A model generated the notes under the pieces. The model searched no databases. It was not told the origin of the DNA and saw only the letters and a program-made list of their open reading frames with translations. DNA of 28,560 nucleotides. Source: an archaeon. Its GTDB lineage: Archaea; Halobacteriota; Syntropharchaeia; Alkanophagales; Methanospirareceae. A program made the translations under genes and the position numbers. Of this stretch, positions 15,145 through 22,739 are shown piece after piece (positions within the stretch are counted from its first letter, which is position 1; each line of letters opens with the position of its first letter). Location of the stretch: the NCBI GenBank assembly GCA_030019325.1, contig JASEFB010000010.1, forward strand, positions 1-28,560. The letters are read 5' to 3'.

Positions 15145-15199
15145 CCTATCCTATCCTATCCTATCCTATCCTATCCTATCCAATCCTATCCAATCCAAT
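15145..15199. repeat. 5-bp tandem repeat, 11 units (CCTAT/CCAAT; minus strand ATAGG/ATTGG)
   Basis: Seven perfect CCTAT units (15145-15179) are followed by CCAAT, CCTAT, CCAAT, CCAAT (15180-15199). It sits directly upstream of the TATA region of the PRC-barrel/sepF pair. Perfect short units of this kind change length by slippage. Confidence 0.95.
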
Positions 15200-15385
15200 C
15201 TTCACGGCGGCCCTTCTCCCTCATACTCACCTGAAGGAGAACGATGAGTCCTTTTGCCGTTATCAATGGCTTATACCAATAATCCCAAAAACGAGGCTTA
15301 AAATCATATTTGCGATGAGTTTTCTAACCATATCATAAATCCAAAAAGCAGCAAATTTTTAGTTTAAAGCCCTTACGAGGCGGTC
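15200..15385. other. Non-coding remainder of the 311-bp gap between the PRC-barrel gene and amrS
   Basis: The gap 15075-15385 holds the PRC-barrel promoter, the tandem repeat and this 186-bp remainder. I see no gene, RNA or clear hairpin in the remainder; the left part is mixed composition and the right part is A/T-rich. It may contain the 3' end of the amrS transcript. Confidence 0.5.
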
Positions 15386-16387
15386 TTATAACTGTATATT
15401 TATACTTCTCCCGCAGTCCGGGCATGCTGGCTTTGAAATTCGCTTGCTCACGTGATACCCGGTCCTCTCGATCAACACTTTACCGCATTCAGGGCAGAAC
15501 GTGTTCTCATATTCATGACCGGGAACGTTTCCAAGATACACATACTCGATACCCGCCTCTTTTGCGATATCATGCGCTTGTTCTAGCGTTTCAACACTCG
15601 TCGGTGGCATGTCGAGCATCAGGTGCATGGGATAAAACCGCGAGAAATGCACTGGTATCGAAGCGTTTACATCCACTACCCAGTCCGAGAACTTCTTTAG
15701 TTTCTCCTCGCTGTCATTGTATCCCGGTATAATCAAGTACGTCAGTTCGATATGTATCTTCTTCTCCAGCATCCGCTTGCAGGTCTCCAACACGGGTTCC
15801 AACCGTGCACCACTTATTTTTCTATAAAAAGAATCACTAAACGCCTTCACATCGACATTTGCGGCATCTAAGAACGGCGCTATCTCAGTGAGTGCTTCTT
15901 CACTCATATACCCATTCGTCACGTACACGGTGTACAGCCCCGCTCGTTTCGCTAACTTCGCACTATCATACGTGTATTCAAACCATATTGTTGGTTCATT
16001 GTACGTCCATGCAATGCCCTCGCATCTCGATCTCTTCGCTCTACGTACCGCTTCCTCGGGCGGCAGTTCCATCACGTGAACCTCGCCTACCTCAGCTGTT
16101 GATATGCTCCAGTTCTGGCAGTGCTTACATCTGAAATTACAGGAGACGGTGCCAAGCGAAAAGACAAGCGAGCCGGGGAAGAAATGATAGAGCGGCTTCT
16201 TTTCTATCGGATCCACGTGTGCGGAGGACACAGCACCATAAATAAGCGTGTAGAGTTTCCCCTCTCTGTTTTGCCTTGTTCTACATACCCCATAGCCATC
16301 TTCTGCTATGCTGCACTGATGTGCGCAGATAGTGCACCGTACCTTTGCATCTTCCGTGGTATACAGCATCGCCTCTTTTAACGCCAT
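15386..16387 (-). CDS. amrS: AmmeMemoRadiSam-system radical SAM enzyme with C-terminal zinc ribbon
   Basis: 333 residues of the AmrS family, radical SAM enzymes that co-occur with AMMECR1 and Memo proteins; their reaction is not settled. An N-terminal Cys cluster (C18, C21, C25, C35 in the RCTICAHQC and GYGVCRTRQN segments) precedes the radical SAM motif C83-x3-C87-x2-C90 (SCNFRCKHCQNW). WTYNEPTIWFEY and VTNGYMSEEAL are also typical. The C-terminus carries two CxxC pairs (CPECG and CPDCG), a zinc ribbon or rubredoxin-like knuckle. Its start overlaps the HD gene stop by 10 nt, so both are on one transcript. AMMECR1 and Memo genes are not in the window. Confidence 0.92.
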   Translation of the reverse strand: MALKEAMLYTTEDAKVRCTICAHQCSIAEDGYGVCRTRQNREGKLYTLIYGAVSSAHVDPIEKKPLYHFFPGSLVFSLGTVSCNFRCKHCQNWSISTAEVGEVHVMELPPEEAVRRAKRSRCEGIAWTYNEPTIWFEYTYDSAKLAKRAGLYTVYVTNGYMSEEALTEIAPFLDAANVDVKAFSDSFYRKISGARLEPVLETCKRMLEKKIHIELTYLIIPGYNDSEEKLKKFSDWVVDVNASIPVHFSRFYPMHLMLDMPPTSVETLEQAHDIAKEAGIEYVYLGNVPGHEYENTFCPECGKVLIERTGYHVSKRISKPACPDCGRSINIQL

Positions 16388-17640
16388 AAGATCCCTTCCG
16401 CAGCTCTGCTCACCTCCCCTCTATATTTCCCAGGCGTATAGACCCCTACCTTATAATTCTCCTGGAATACTCGACTGAGCATTGACACAAGCGAAGAGAC
16501 GTCCCTTAGGCTTTTGAACTCATTTTCGACGAAAACTTTCGCCGCACTTTCTTCTAACTCATCTCCTTTGCGACCTTGAAAATCCAGTAAGACATATTTT
16601 TTATCAACGCCCGCTCGCGTGCTTATCTCCTCTTCAACCTCCAATCTCCTCCGCTCATCGCTCAATTCTTCTGCTATACCCTCGTCCAGCTCGTTTACGT
16701 TTGTATATACCGCCCGTTTGAACAATCGCCGCTCGTTTATCCGTGTCATCATCTCTTGTGGATAGCCCTTCGCATTCCCCAGCGCATTGTTAATCTCCGA
16801 ATCATCCATTTCTCTTAATGCCAGTGCGTAGTGCCGAGCGTAGTCTTTAGATTCAGATCCCGACTCAATGAAATCCTCAAGTGCGTTCAAAAACATCAAC
16901 TGCGCTATCCGACTTGTGTGATGATTATAGACCGTAGGATGCATCAGGAATCGCGAAAAGAGCAGATATTCAGCGGGGAGTATCCCTTTTTCAGTTATAA
17001 CGAGCTCTTCATTGACGAAATCCAGCCCGTGAATAAGCCTTATATTGTCAACAACCCCGTATGCCACGCCCGTATAATATGAATCCCGCACCAAATAATC
17101 CATCCGGTCCACGTCGATTTCCCCATTTAGAATCCTTGAAAAATCCCGCTTCGCCGCATAGCCCGTCTTCTCACCTTTTATATAGCCTATTACCTTTCTC
17201 TTATCTAGGCGGTATGCTTCCAGGACTTCTGCAATAGTCGTTGCCGCTGATTCGGCATCTTTTTCCTTTTTCCGTTCATCTTCATCCGCAAAAAGTACGT
17301 CTTCAACCTCTTCATGGCTTTTCCCCGTGTACTTTTTTATCAGTGGTTCGGTCACGTGCGAATAAGGGCCATGTCCGATGTCATGGATCAGAGAAGCAGC
17401 GAGAAGCTCCTTTTCTTCCTCTTTCACTACTCCCAGTCGGTCAAGCAAGACGTTCATGAGGTAATACGTTCCAAGGGAATGCTCGAACCTCGTATGATTT
17501 GCCCCGGGATAAACGAGGTAAGAGAAGCCAAGTTGTCTTATTCTCCTCAGCCTCTGCATCTCCACAGTGTCTAATATCGCAATTGCAAGTTCGTCCAGTT
17601 CTATATATCCATGTATAGGGTCTCGTATTACCTTTCGCAT
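16378..17640 (-). CDS. HD-domain phosphohydrolase (dNTPase/SAMHD1-like)
   Basis: About 420 residues. Opens with VIRDPIHGYIEL, typical of archaeal HD hydrolases related to dGTPase and SAMHD1. Metal and catalytic residues: FEHSLGTYY (H54), SLIHDIGHGPYSH (H86-D87), and IDVDRMDYLVRDS (Asp), with YSHV helping form the site. Substrate is unknown; nucleotide triphosphohydrolysis is the family expectation. An in-frame start 12 codons upstream (17676) would be encoded by repeat R4, so ATG 17640 is preferred; no SD precedes it because the repeat lies there. It is followed by amrS with a 10-nt overlap. Confidence 0.88.
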   Translation of the reverse strand: MRKVIRDPIHGYIELDELAIAILDTVEMQRLRRIRQLGFSYLVYPGANHTRFEHSLGTYYLMNVLLDRLGVVKEEEKELLAASLIHDIGHGPYSHVTEPLIKKYTGKSHEEVEDVLFADEDERKKEKDAESAATTIAEVLEAYRLDKRKVIGYIKGEKTGYAAKRDFSRILNGEIDVDRMDYLVRDSYYTGVAYGVVDNIRLIHGLDFVNEELVITEKGILPAEYLLFSRFLMHPTVYNHHTSRIAQLMFLNALEDFIESGSESKDYARHYALALREMDDSEINNALGNAKGYPQEMMTRINERRLFKRAVYTNVNELDEGIAEELSDERRRLEVEEEISTRAGVDKKYVLLDFQGRKGDELEESAAKVFVENEFKSLRDVSSLVSMLSRVFQENYKVGVYTPGKYRGEVSRAAEGILWR

Positions 17641-17644
17641 CAAA

Positions 17645-17678
17645 AAACCTTTTCTTAAAAAGAAAAGCTTTACCAAAA
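17645..17678. repeat. AT-rich hairpin repeat R4 directly before the HD gene start
   Basis: Same outline as R2/R3: AAAC flank, stem CTTTTCTT, loop AAA, stem AAGAAAAG, then CTTTACCAAAA. The stem bases differ from R2/R3 on both arms but still pair, and the internal C-C mismatch is kept. It ends 4 nt before the HD start codon. Confidence 0.85.
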
Positions 17679-17711
17679 GAAAAACTTTCTATTTGTTTTC
17701 TTTTAGCACTG

Positions 17712-17830
17712 TGGGGCTCTGCCCCATCACGGGCTCTGCCCGTGCCCCCGCATCGTGGGCTCCGCCCACGTCCCCGAAAACCCTGAAAGGGTTTACCGGA
17801 GGGGCTTACCCGCAAGCCCTGTAAGGGCTT
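17712..17830. repeat. Run of five GC-rich hairpins with 3-nt loops
   Basis: Consecutive perfect palindromes: TGGGGC/GCCCCA (17712-17726, loop TCT); CACGGGC/GCCCGTG (17728-17744, loop TCT); CGTGGGC/GCCCACG (17754-17770, loop TCC); AAACCCT/AGGGTTT (17778-17794, loop GAA); AAGCCCT/AGGGCTT (17814-17830, loop GTA). Stems are 6-7 bp and every loop is 3 nt. Composition is far more GC-rich than the flanks. It fills part of the 333-bp gap between thiDN and the HD gene, with AT-rich repeats on both sides. Confidence 0.9.
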
Positions 17831-17832
17831 AG

Positions 17833-17885
17833 TTTTCTTTTTGCAAAAAGAAAAAGTGTAAAGAAAGTTTGATCAAAGAAAAAGA
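17833..17885. repeat. AT-rich palindrome and repeat R6 (reverse copy of R1)
   Basis: A 10-bp palindrome TTTTCTTTTT, GC, AAAAAGAAAA (17833-17854) is followed by 26 nt (17860-17885) identical to the reverse complement of 4056-4081, which includes the palindrome TTTGATCAAA. The rest of the gap up to the thiDN stop (17886-17973) shows nothing recognisable. Confidence 0.85.
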
Positions 17886-17973
17886 TTTTATCGGCGGGAT
17901 ACCTGCGAGAGTGAGGATGATGAGAAGAGGGGTGTTGCAAGGGAGTTAATAAAGATAAGGTTTACTAATAGTT

Positions 17974-19311
17974 CTACTGTAAGCTCTCCATAATCCTCTT
18001 CACTTTCCCCGCAACGTCCACCGCGGTATTACCAAAAATTCTGATCATTGGTTCTTTTCCCACTGCACCGAGATCGAAGACCACATCAGGGACAAACTCG
18101 CGGCTCGCTTCTCGTACACCCCATTCCATGGTTCTCGCATCTGCTGGTTCTTTACCCCGTTCGAATGACGAAATTCTCAGCCCCAACTTCTTGCACATGT
18201 CTACTATCTCTGATGAGTATTTCACGTTAATCGCACTTCTTTGCTCTTTATCCCGTTCCATCATTGCTAATATCATTCGTGCAACATGAGTACTGACGCC
18301 GAAATCCACACAGCCTGCTTTTATTCCCCCTTTCGTATGAACGATTCTGCCATCCACCGCAGCAACGTCCTTCTCGCTTTCTGCATCCTCTATTGCCATA
18401 CCTATGTTTGTTCCCACCTCCGGTATAATAGTTTCGAACCCTTCGATCTTCTTCAGCATTCTAACTGCCTCTTTTACGTTTTCGAGGGTCTGATACCTGT
18501 CAGCGTTTTTCCGCAATCCATGCACTTGGTTCACCACGATCATATTGGCCACATCATCACCACCTGATATCGCATCATGCACAAACCTTTTGGCAGAAAA
18601 AGCGGCATCTCGCAATTTTTGACCTTTCGCCAGTTCTGCAGCCAACGCTGCGGAAAAGGAACATCCAGCTCCGTGCACTATCTTCGCTGTTTGTACGGCA
18701 TGCGAGCTTATCTCCTCGAATTTCCCATCATAGAGCAAATCTGTGGCTTTACCAGCTGCTATCTCCTGCTCGAGATGCCCCCCTTTTATAATTACAGCCG
18801 CAGCGCCCATTTTGTGTATTGTAAGGGTAGCTTCTTTTGCATCCACCTTATTCCTTATCTCTATCCCAGAAATAAAGCGGGCTTCAGGAACATTTGGCGT
18901 TACAACCGCGCATAGCGGCAGAAGCAGCTCGATGAGTGTGCTCAGAGCATTATCTTCCAATAAAATCCCTCCTGAGCCCGCCTTCATCACGGGGTCCAAA
19001 ACAAAAGGGATTTTATACCTCTTGAGCGCTTTCGCTATCACTTCTATTACTGCGGAGGAATACAACATGCCTGTTTTTGCATAATCCACAGCAAGCCCTT
19101 GATCGCTCATAAGGGATACTATCTGTGCATCCACCACGTCAGCGGGCACTTCGTGAACCTCTTGCACGCCATACGAGTTCTGTGCTGTGATCGCAGTAAG
19201 TACAGAGGTGCCATAAACACCCAGTGCAGCGAACGTTTTTATATCAGCCTGTATTCCAGCGCCACCACTGCTATCCGAACCACCAATAGTCAGTACTCTT
19301 CTTGCTCTCAT
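17974..19311 (-). CDS. thiDN: Bifunctional HMP(-P) kinase / thiamine-phosphate synthase (ThiD-ThiN fusion)
   Basis: Phosphorylates hydroxymethylpyrimidine twice (ThiD) and couples HMP-PP with thiazole phosphate (ThiN), which replaces ThiE in many archaea. 445 residues. ThiD (about 1-260) shows GGSDSSGGAGIQADIKTF, GVYGTSVLTAITAQNS, LDPVMKAGSGG and a late HGAGCSFSAALAAELA. ThiN (about 275-445) shows IPEVGTNIGMAIEDAES, VHTKGGIKAGCVDFG, SSFERGKEPADARTMEWG and FDLGAVGKEPMIRIFG. A TATA-like box about 20 bp before the ATG suggests a leaderless or near-leaderless mRNA. No TPP riboswitch is visible. Confidence 0.96.
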   Translation of the reverse strand: MRARRVLTIGGSDSSGGAGIQADIKTFAALGVYGTSVLTAITAQNSYGVQEVHEVPADVVDAQIVSLMSDQGLAVDYAKTGMLYSSAVIEVIAKALKRYKIPFVLDPVMKAGSGGILLEDNALSTLIELLLPLCAVVTPNVPEARFISGIEIRNKVDAKEATLTIHKMGAAAVIIKGGHLEQEIAAGKATDLLYDGKFEEISSHAVQTAKIVHGAGCSFSAALAAELAKGQKLRDAAFSAKRFVHDAISGGDDVANMIVVNQVHGLRKNADRYQTLENVKEAVRMLKKIEGFETIIPEVGTNIGMAIEDAESEKDVAAVDGRIVHTKGGIKAGCVDFGVSTHVARMILAMMERDKEQRSAINVKYSSEIVDMCKKLGLRISSFERGKEPADARTMEWGVREASREFVPDVVFDLGAVGKEPMIRIFGNTAVDVAGKVKRIMESLQ

Positions 19312-19323
19312 CGTTCAGTTCAC

Positions 19324-19338
19324 CGTTATAAAATAAAG
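19324..19338 (-). promoter_or_regulatory. TATA box of thiDN
   Basis: On the minus strand TCTTTATTTTATAACGG precedes the thiDN ATG (19311) by only about 15-25 nt. That places the expected transcription start at or next to the start codon and implies a leaderless transcript. Confidence 0.4.
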
Positions 19339-19375
19339 AAGAAAAGAATGGTTGGGGTTAGATTTTAGGTAACCA

Positions 19376-19903
19376 TCACCTAACTTTTATCACACTATAT
19401 TTCTCCCGCATCTCTCTTGTGATAAAACCAATTCCGCATCTATTCCCTATTAGCTCTACTGCGATCAGCTTATCCGGGTTCTTAAGATCCACTTTTGGCT
19501 TTCTACCGTGTACTTTCTCTAAGAGGTCGTAAAAGTATCCGCCAACCTCTCTTTCTACCATTTGGCTTGAAATATCCTCTTTCATTCCCCTTCGCTCAAC
19601 CCGAAATCCGAACGTCTCGCCAAGCTCGATTTCGTCTATATATTTCTCTATTCTCTTTTTCAATATCTCTACTAAGTTTTCTGGAGACACATAGAACGCA
19701 TCATCAATGGGAATCACTCTGTTTACGTGGAAGTACTTCTTCTGTTCCACATCCTCTAAGAATTCCACGATATCTTCCACGCTCCCTATCACGACACCCC
19801 GGAATCCGGAACGCTCAAACTCGCCGTCCTCTTCCAATTCTTCTAATAGTTCCCTCTCGGAATCTCTCTCCCCTATTACCAATACGTTCCAATCCTCCAC
19901 CAT
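19376..19903 (-). CDS. THUMP-domain protein, Tan1-like (probable tRNA ac4C accessory factor)
   Basis: 175 residues. The C-terminal part (about 85-170) fits a THUMP RNA-binding domain: GETFGFRVERRGMKEDISS, VGGYFYDLLE, then VDLKNPDKLIAVELIGNRCGIGFI. The N-terminal part (WNVLVIGERDSERELLEELEE through VIGSVEDIVEFLEDVE) is the alpha/beta domain seen in stand-alone Tan1/THUMPD1-like proteins, which help acetylate C12 of tRNA-Leu and tRNA-Ser. There is no methyltransferase, thiouridine or deaminase domain attached, which argues for the accessory type. It lies upstream of thiDN on the same strand, 64 nt away. Confidence 0.72.
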   Translation of the reverse strand: MVEDWNVLVIGERDSERELLEELEEDGEFERSGFRGVVIGSVEDIVEFLEDVEQKKYFHVNRVIPIDDAFYVSPENLVEILKKRIEKYIDEIELGETFGFRVERRGMKEDISSQMVEREVGGYFYDLLEKVHGRKPKVDLKNPDKLIAVELIGNRCGIGFITREMREKYSVIKVR

Positions 19904-20077
19904 TTTTATCCCTTATCTTTTAAAGGCAAGCCTAAAATAAATTTTATCCTTATTTTTCATATACAGTGGCCTTTTCTGGTATTGGTACAGAGAGCCCCCC
20001 GTACAAACATTAGGGGAAGCCCAAACCCATAGGTGATGGAACCTATACTCTTTTCAAAATTGGTTCTAGAGGCATAT

Positions 20078-20731
20078 TCAAGCTGGAATCATGCTTTTAT
20101 TTATTTCCTCAATATACTCCATCACCCTCCTGTGCAACTCGTGCAACAGCACCCTCCTCGACTCCATCAGTACCACTCGGATGCCTGCAAGGCAACGAGA
20201 TTATGTGCGAACGGGGAAGGAAACGGCGTCTCCACCACTCTTATCTCGGTATCTCCGCTTTCAATACCTTTAAGCACCTCTTTCGCATGCTCGATATCAA
20301 AAACCTCCTCCAGTATCTCCCTGAACGTCTCCTCGACAATAGGAAAATCTTCTATCCTCTTCGCGACGTTTAATATCGAAGCGGAGCTGCGTTGCTGCTT
20401 ACCCACACCTATCTCATATCCTTTATACTGCTTCAGTACCATCAGACCGCGAACTGCACAGTGTCTGAATCTTCGCTTGAAAAGTTCTGTCTTCAAGCTT
20501 GTTCGTCCTGTTTAACTTGCACAGGTAGTTTAAGATGCCGAGGAAACAAGCAAATGTCTTCCCGCTACCCGTAGGTGCGCATATCACTATATTCTTCTTG
20601 TTTATTATTTCTACAATGGCGTACTTTTGTGGAGGGGTAAAATGATGGTATCTCTCTCCAAACCACGCACCAATGTAAGGTTCTAAATTCTCGTACAGCT
20701 CTTTCTCTTTGTATTCATGCGCCGGTTTCAT
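20078..20731 (-). pseudogene. lhr: Remnant of an Lhr-type (large helicase-related) ATP-dependent helicase
   Basis: The 5' part (20731 down to about 20510) encodes a typical Lhr N-terminus: YIGAWFGERYHHFTPPQ (Q-motif region) and CAPTGSGKTFACFLGILN (Walker A). It then runs straight into C-terminal Lhr sequence in another frame: FRHCAVRGLMVLKQYKG, PIVEETFREILEEVFDIEHA, SPFAHNLVAL. A further frameshift near 20165 moves to VLMESRRVLLHELHRRVME, ending at 20078. Motifs II (DEVH), III and VI and the whole middle are missing: roughly 200 residues remain of a protein usually 800-950 long. It is a decayed gene with a large internal deletion and at least one frameshift. Confidence 0.85.
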
Positions 20732-20799
20732 TATTTAAATACATAATTCATGAATAAAAGTAACCCAGTCGAACGCGCCTCGTGGTAATTGAATCGAAG

Positions 20800-21540
20800 A
20801 TGCAAGAAGAGGAGAAAGAAAATATAGAAATCTCAGTTGTGCTCCCAGCACATAACGAAGCTGAGAGAATAGAGGATGCCGTGAGGCAGACAAAGAAAGC
20901 GTTAGCTGATTTTCCTTCATCGTACGAGATACTCATCGCAGAAGATGGAAGCACTGATGGTACAGCAGAAATAGCGAGCCGAATGGCATCTGAAGATCCC
21001 TTCGTCACGCATATACATAGCGATTCACGATTAGGCAGAGGAAAAGCCCTTAAATACGCTTTTAAACTCGCTAAGGGCGATATTTTGGTCTATATGGATG
21101 TCGACCTCTCCACGGATCTGGCCTATGTAAAGCCCTTAATCGCCGCGATAAAAGAAGAGCACTACGATCTCGCAACAGGCTCGAGGCTGCTGAAAGGTAG
21201 CGACGTAAAGAGGTCTTTTAAGCGAAAAACGATGAGTATGGTTTTTAATTTCCTTGTACGAACAATTTTGAAGTCAGAGCTAAGAGACCATCAATGCGGG
21301 TTCAAGTCCTTCCGAAGAGATACCCTAATGCGCATACTGGATGAAATAGAGGATGAGCACTGGTTCTGGGATACCGAGCTGCTCGTGCGAGCACAAAGGG
21401 ACGCGTATAAAATAAAAGAGATACCGGTGAGATGGGAAGATAAAGGAGGCGCAGGAACAAAAGTGAATTCGTTCAGTGATGGAACTGCGATGTTCTATAA
21501 AATTATAAAGTTGCGCTTCAATTTGAGAAGTGAAGAATGA
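20800..21540 (+). CDS. Family 2 glycosyltransferase, polyprenyl/dolichyl-phosphate sugar transferase-like
   Basis: About 246 residues. Resembles dolichyl-phosphate beta-glucosyltransferase-like GT2 enzymes that load a sugar on a lipid carrier for N-glycosylation or polysaccharide synthesis. Signature segments: ISVVLPAHNEAERIEDAV, LIAEDGSTDGTAEIA, RLGRGKALKYAFKLAKGD, LVYMDVDLSTD (DxD-like metal site), LATGSRLLKGSDV, DHQCGFKSFRRD, HWFWDTELLVRAQ and IPVRWEDKGGAGTKVN. No C-terminal membrane helices, so it is a peripheral enzyme. An in-frame GTG at 20782 is an alternative start. Its last 4 bases overlap the ArsA-like gene (ATGA). Confidence 0.88.
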   Translation: MQEEEKENIEISVVLPAHNEAERIEDAVRQTKKALADFPSSYEILIAEDGSTDGTAEIASRMASEDPFVTHIHSDSRLGRGKALKYAFKLAKGDILVYMDVDLSTDLAYVKPLIAAIKEEHYDLATGSRLLKGSDVKRSFKRKTMSMVFNFLVRTILKSELRDHQCGFKSFRRDTLMRILDEIEDEHWFWDTELLVRAQRDAYKIKEIPVRWEDKGGAGTKVNSFSDGTAMFYKIIKLRFNLRSEE

Positions 21541-22739
21541 GAGTCATCTTTTACACAGGTAAAGGTGGAGCAGGTAAATCGGTCATCTCAAGTGCAACAG
21601 GCTTAAAACTATCTGATATGGGTTACGAGACACTGGTTATTTCCTCAGATCCTGCTCATACCATCTCCGATGCGCTTGAAACCGAGGTGTACCATACGCC
21701 CACAAAGATCTTAGATAAGCTCTGGGCTATTCAAGTAGATCCTGTACGAGAAGCTCGAGAGGCGTATGGGGTTATACAGGAATACATTGTTTCCCTGTTC
21801 AAGTCAAAGGGGGTCGACGAGGTGCTTGCATATGAAATAGCATCGTTGCCCAACATGACTGAGTTTGTATCGCTGTTAAAGGTGGTTGAGTTTGTGGAAT
21901 CGAATACCTACGATGTACTGGTACTTGACACGGTTCCATCAGGAGAAGCACTGAAGAACATTTACTTGCCGACGCTCCTCGGATCCACTGCGGCGAAAGT
22001 CATCAAATTGGTGGCTCCCATTGCGAATCTCGCTAAGGTAGTGGAGCCTATCGTGGGTTTGCCAACACCGGGCAGAGAGGTAATAAATCAAGACATCAAG
22101 CTATTAGAGATCCTCCGGAAACTTAAGGATATAATAGTTGACCGTAAAGTCACCAGTTTGCGGTTGATCGCGAATCCTGAGGCATTCAGCATACAGAACT
22201 TGAAGAGAACGTACCTCCTTGCAAATCTCTACGATATAAATGTTGACCTTGCGATAATTAACAAGGTGATACCCGAGGGGGTGAGTGATCCGTATTTCAA
22301 GGAGTGGAAGCATGCGCAGACAAGATATTTGACCGAAGCAGGAGATGCTTTTTATCCATTGCCCCTAAAAAAGCTCCGGCTCTTTCAGTCTGAGGTTAAG
22401 GGCTTGAAGCTCCTATCAGAGGTTGGAAATGAGGTATTCGCCGATGAAGATCCTGCTCAGGTCTACTTCGAGGGTAAGGCGATTAAAGTAAGGGAGTCAG
22501 AGCAAGGGTTAGAAGTGGTCGTTCCGCTTCCTTCTGTAAGCAGATACAAGGAAGTATGCGAGGTGGAACGAGTTGGTGAAGACTTATCGGTAGTTATTTC
22601 GACGGATATAGGAGAAGTTAGGAACTTCATCCCTCTTCCAGCGATTGCACACCTGATGAAACTGGATAAGGCGAAACTTTTAAATTGTGAGCTTCGCATA
22701 TACTTCATTGATGAGCGATGGAAGGAGGGGAAAAAATGA
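21537..22739 (+). CDS. ArsA/Get3-like P-loop ATPase with C-terminal HSP20-like domain
   Basis: 400 residues. Deviant Walker A YTGKGGAGKSVISSATG and SSDPAHTISDAL (switch I region) place it in the ArsA/TRC40 family. In the switch II position it has LDTVPSGEALKNIYLP rather than the DTAPTGHTLR of Get3, and no CxxC zinc pair of Get3 is visible. The last about 75 residues (EVVVPLPSVSRYKEVCEV through LNCELRIYFIDERW) resemble the HSP20-like domain attached to many non-arsenical ArsA homologs. A true arsenite pump ATPase is unlikely, with no arsB or arsR nearby. It overlaps the genes on both sides by 4 nt (ATGA), so all three are translationally coupled. Confidence 0.88.
   Translation: MRVIFYTGKGGAGKSVISSATGLKLSDMGYETLVISSDPAHTISDALETEVYHTPTKILDKLWAIQVDPVREAREAYGVIQEYIVSLFKSKGVDEVLAYEIASLPNMTEFVSLLKVVEFVESNTYDVLVLDTVPSGEALKNIYLPTLLGSTAAKVIKLVAPIANLAKVVEPIVGLPTPGREVINQDIKLLEILRKLKDIIVDRKVTSLRLIANPEAFSIQNLKRTYLLANLYDINVDLAIINKVIPEGVSDPYFKEWKHAQTRYLTEAGDAFYPLPLKKLRLFQSEVKGLKLLSEVGNEVFADEDPAQVYFEGKAIKVRESEQGLEVVVPLPSVSRYKEVCEVERVGEDLSVVISTDIGEVRNFIPLPAIAHLMKLDKAKLLNCELRIYFIDERWKEGKK

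Noticed and set aside
15145..15199. CRISPR-like repetition
   Set aside because: Units are only 5 bp with no spacers; this is a simple tandem repeat, not a CRISPR array.
17641..17676. 12-residue N-terminal extension of the HD protein
   Set aside because: It is encoded entirely by repeat R4; the conserved N-terminus begins at ATG 17640.
19312..19375. TPP riboswitch ahead of thiDN
   Set aside because: The gap is too short and lacks the THI-box consensus; a TATA box close to the ATG suggests a leaderless mRNA instead.
20033..20515. 160-residue plus-strand ORF
   Set aside because: Antisense to the lhr remnant, whose minus-strand frames match helicase C-terminal sequence over the whole stretch.
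21537..22739. Arsenical pump-driving ATPase
   Set aside because: No arsB, arsR or arsD is nearby, and the HSP20-like C-terminus and altered switch II fit non-arsenical ArsA relatives.
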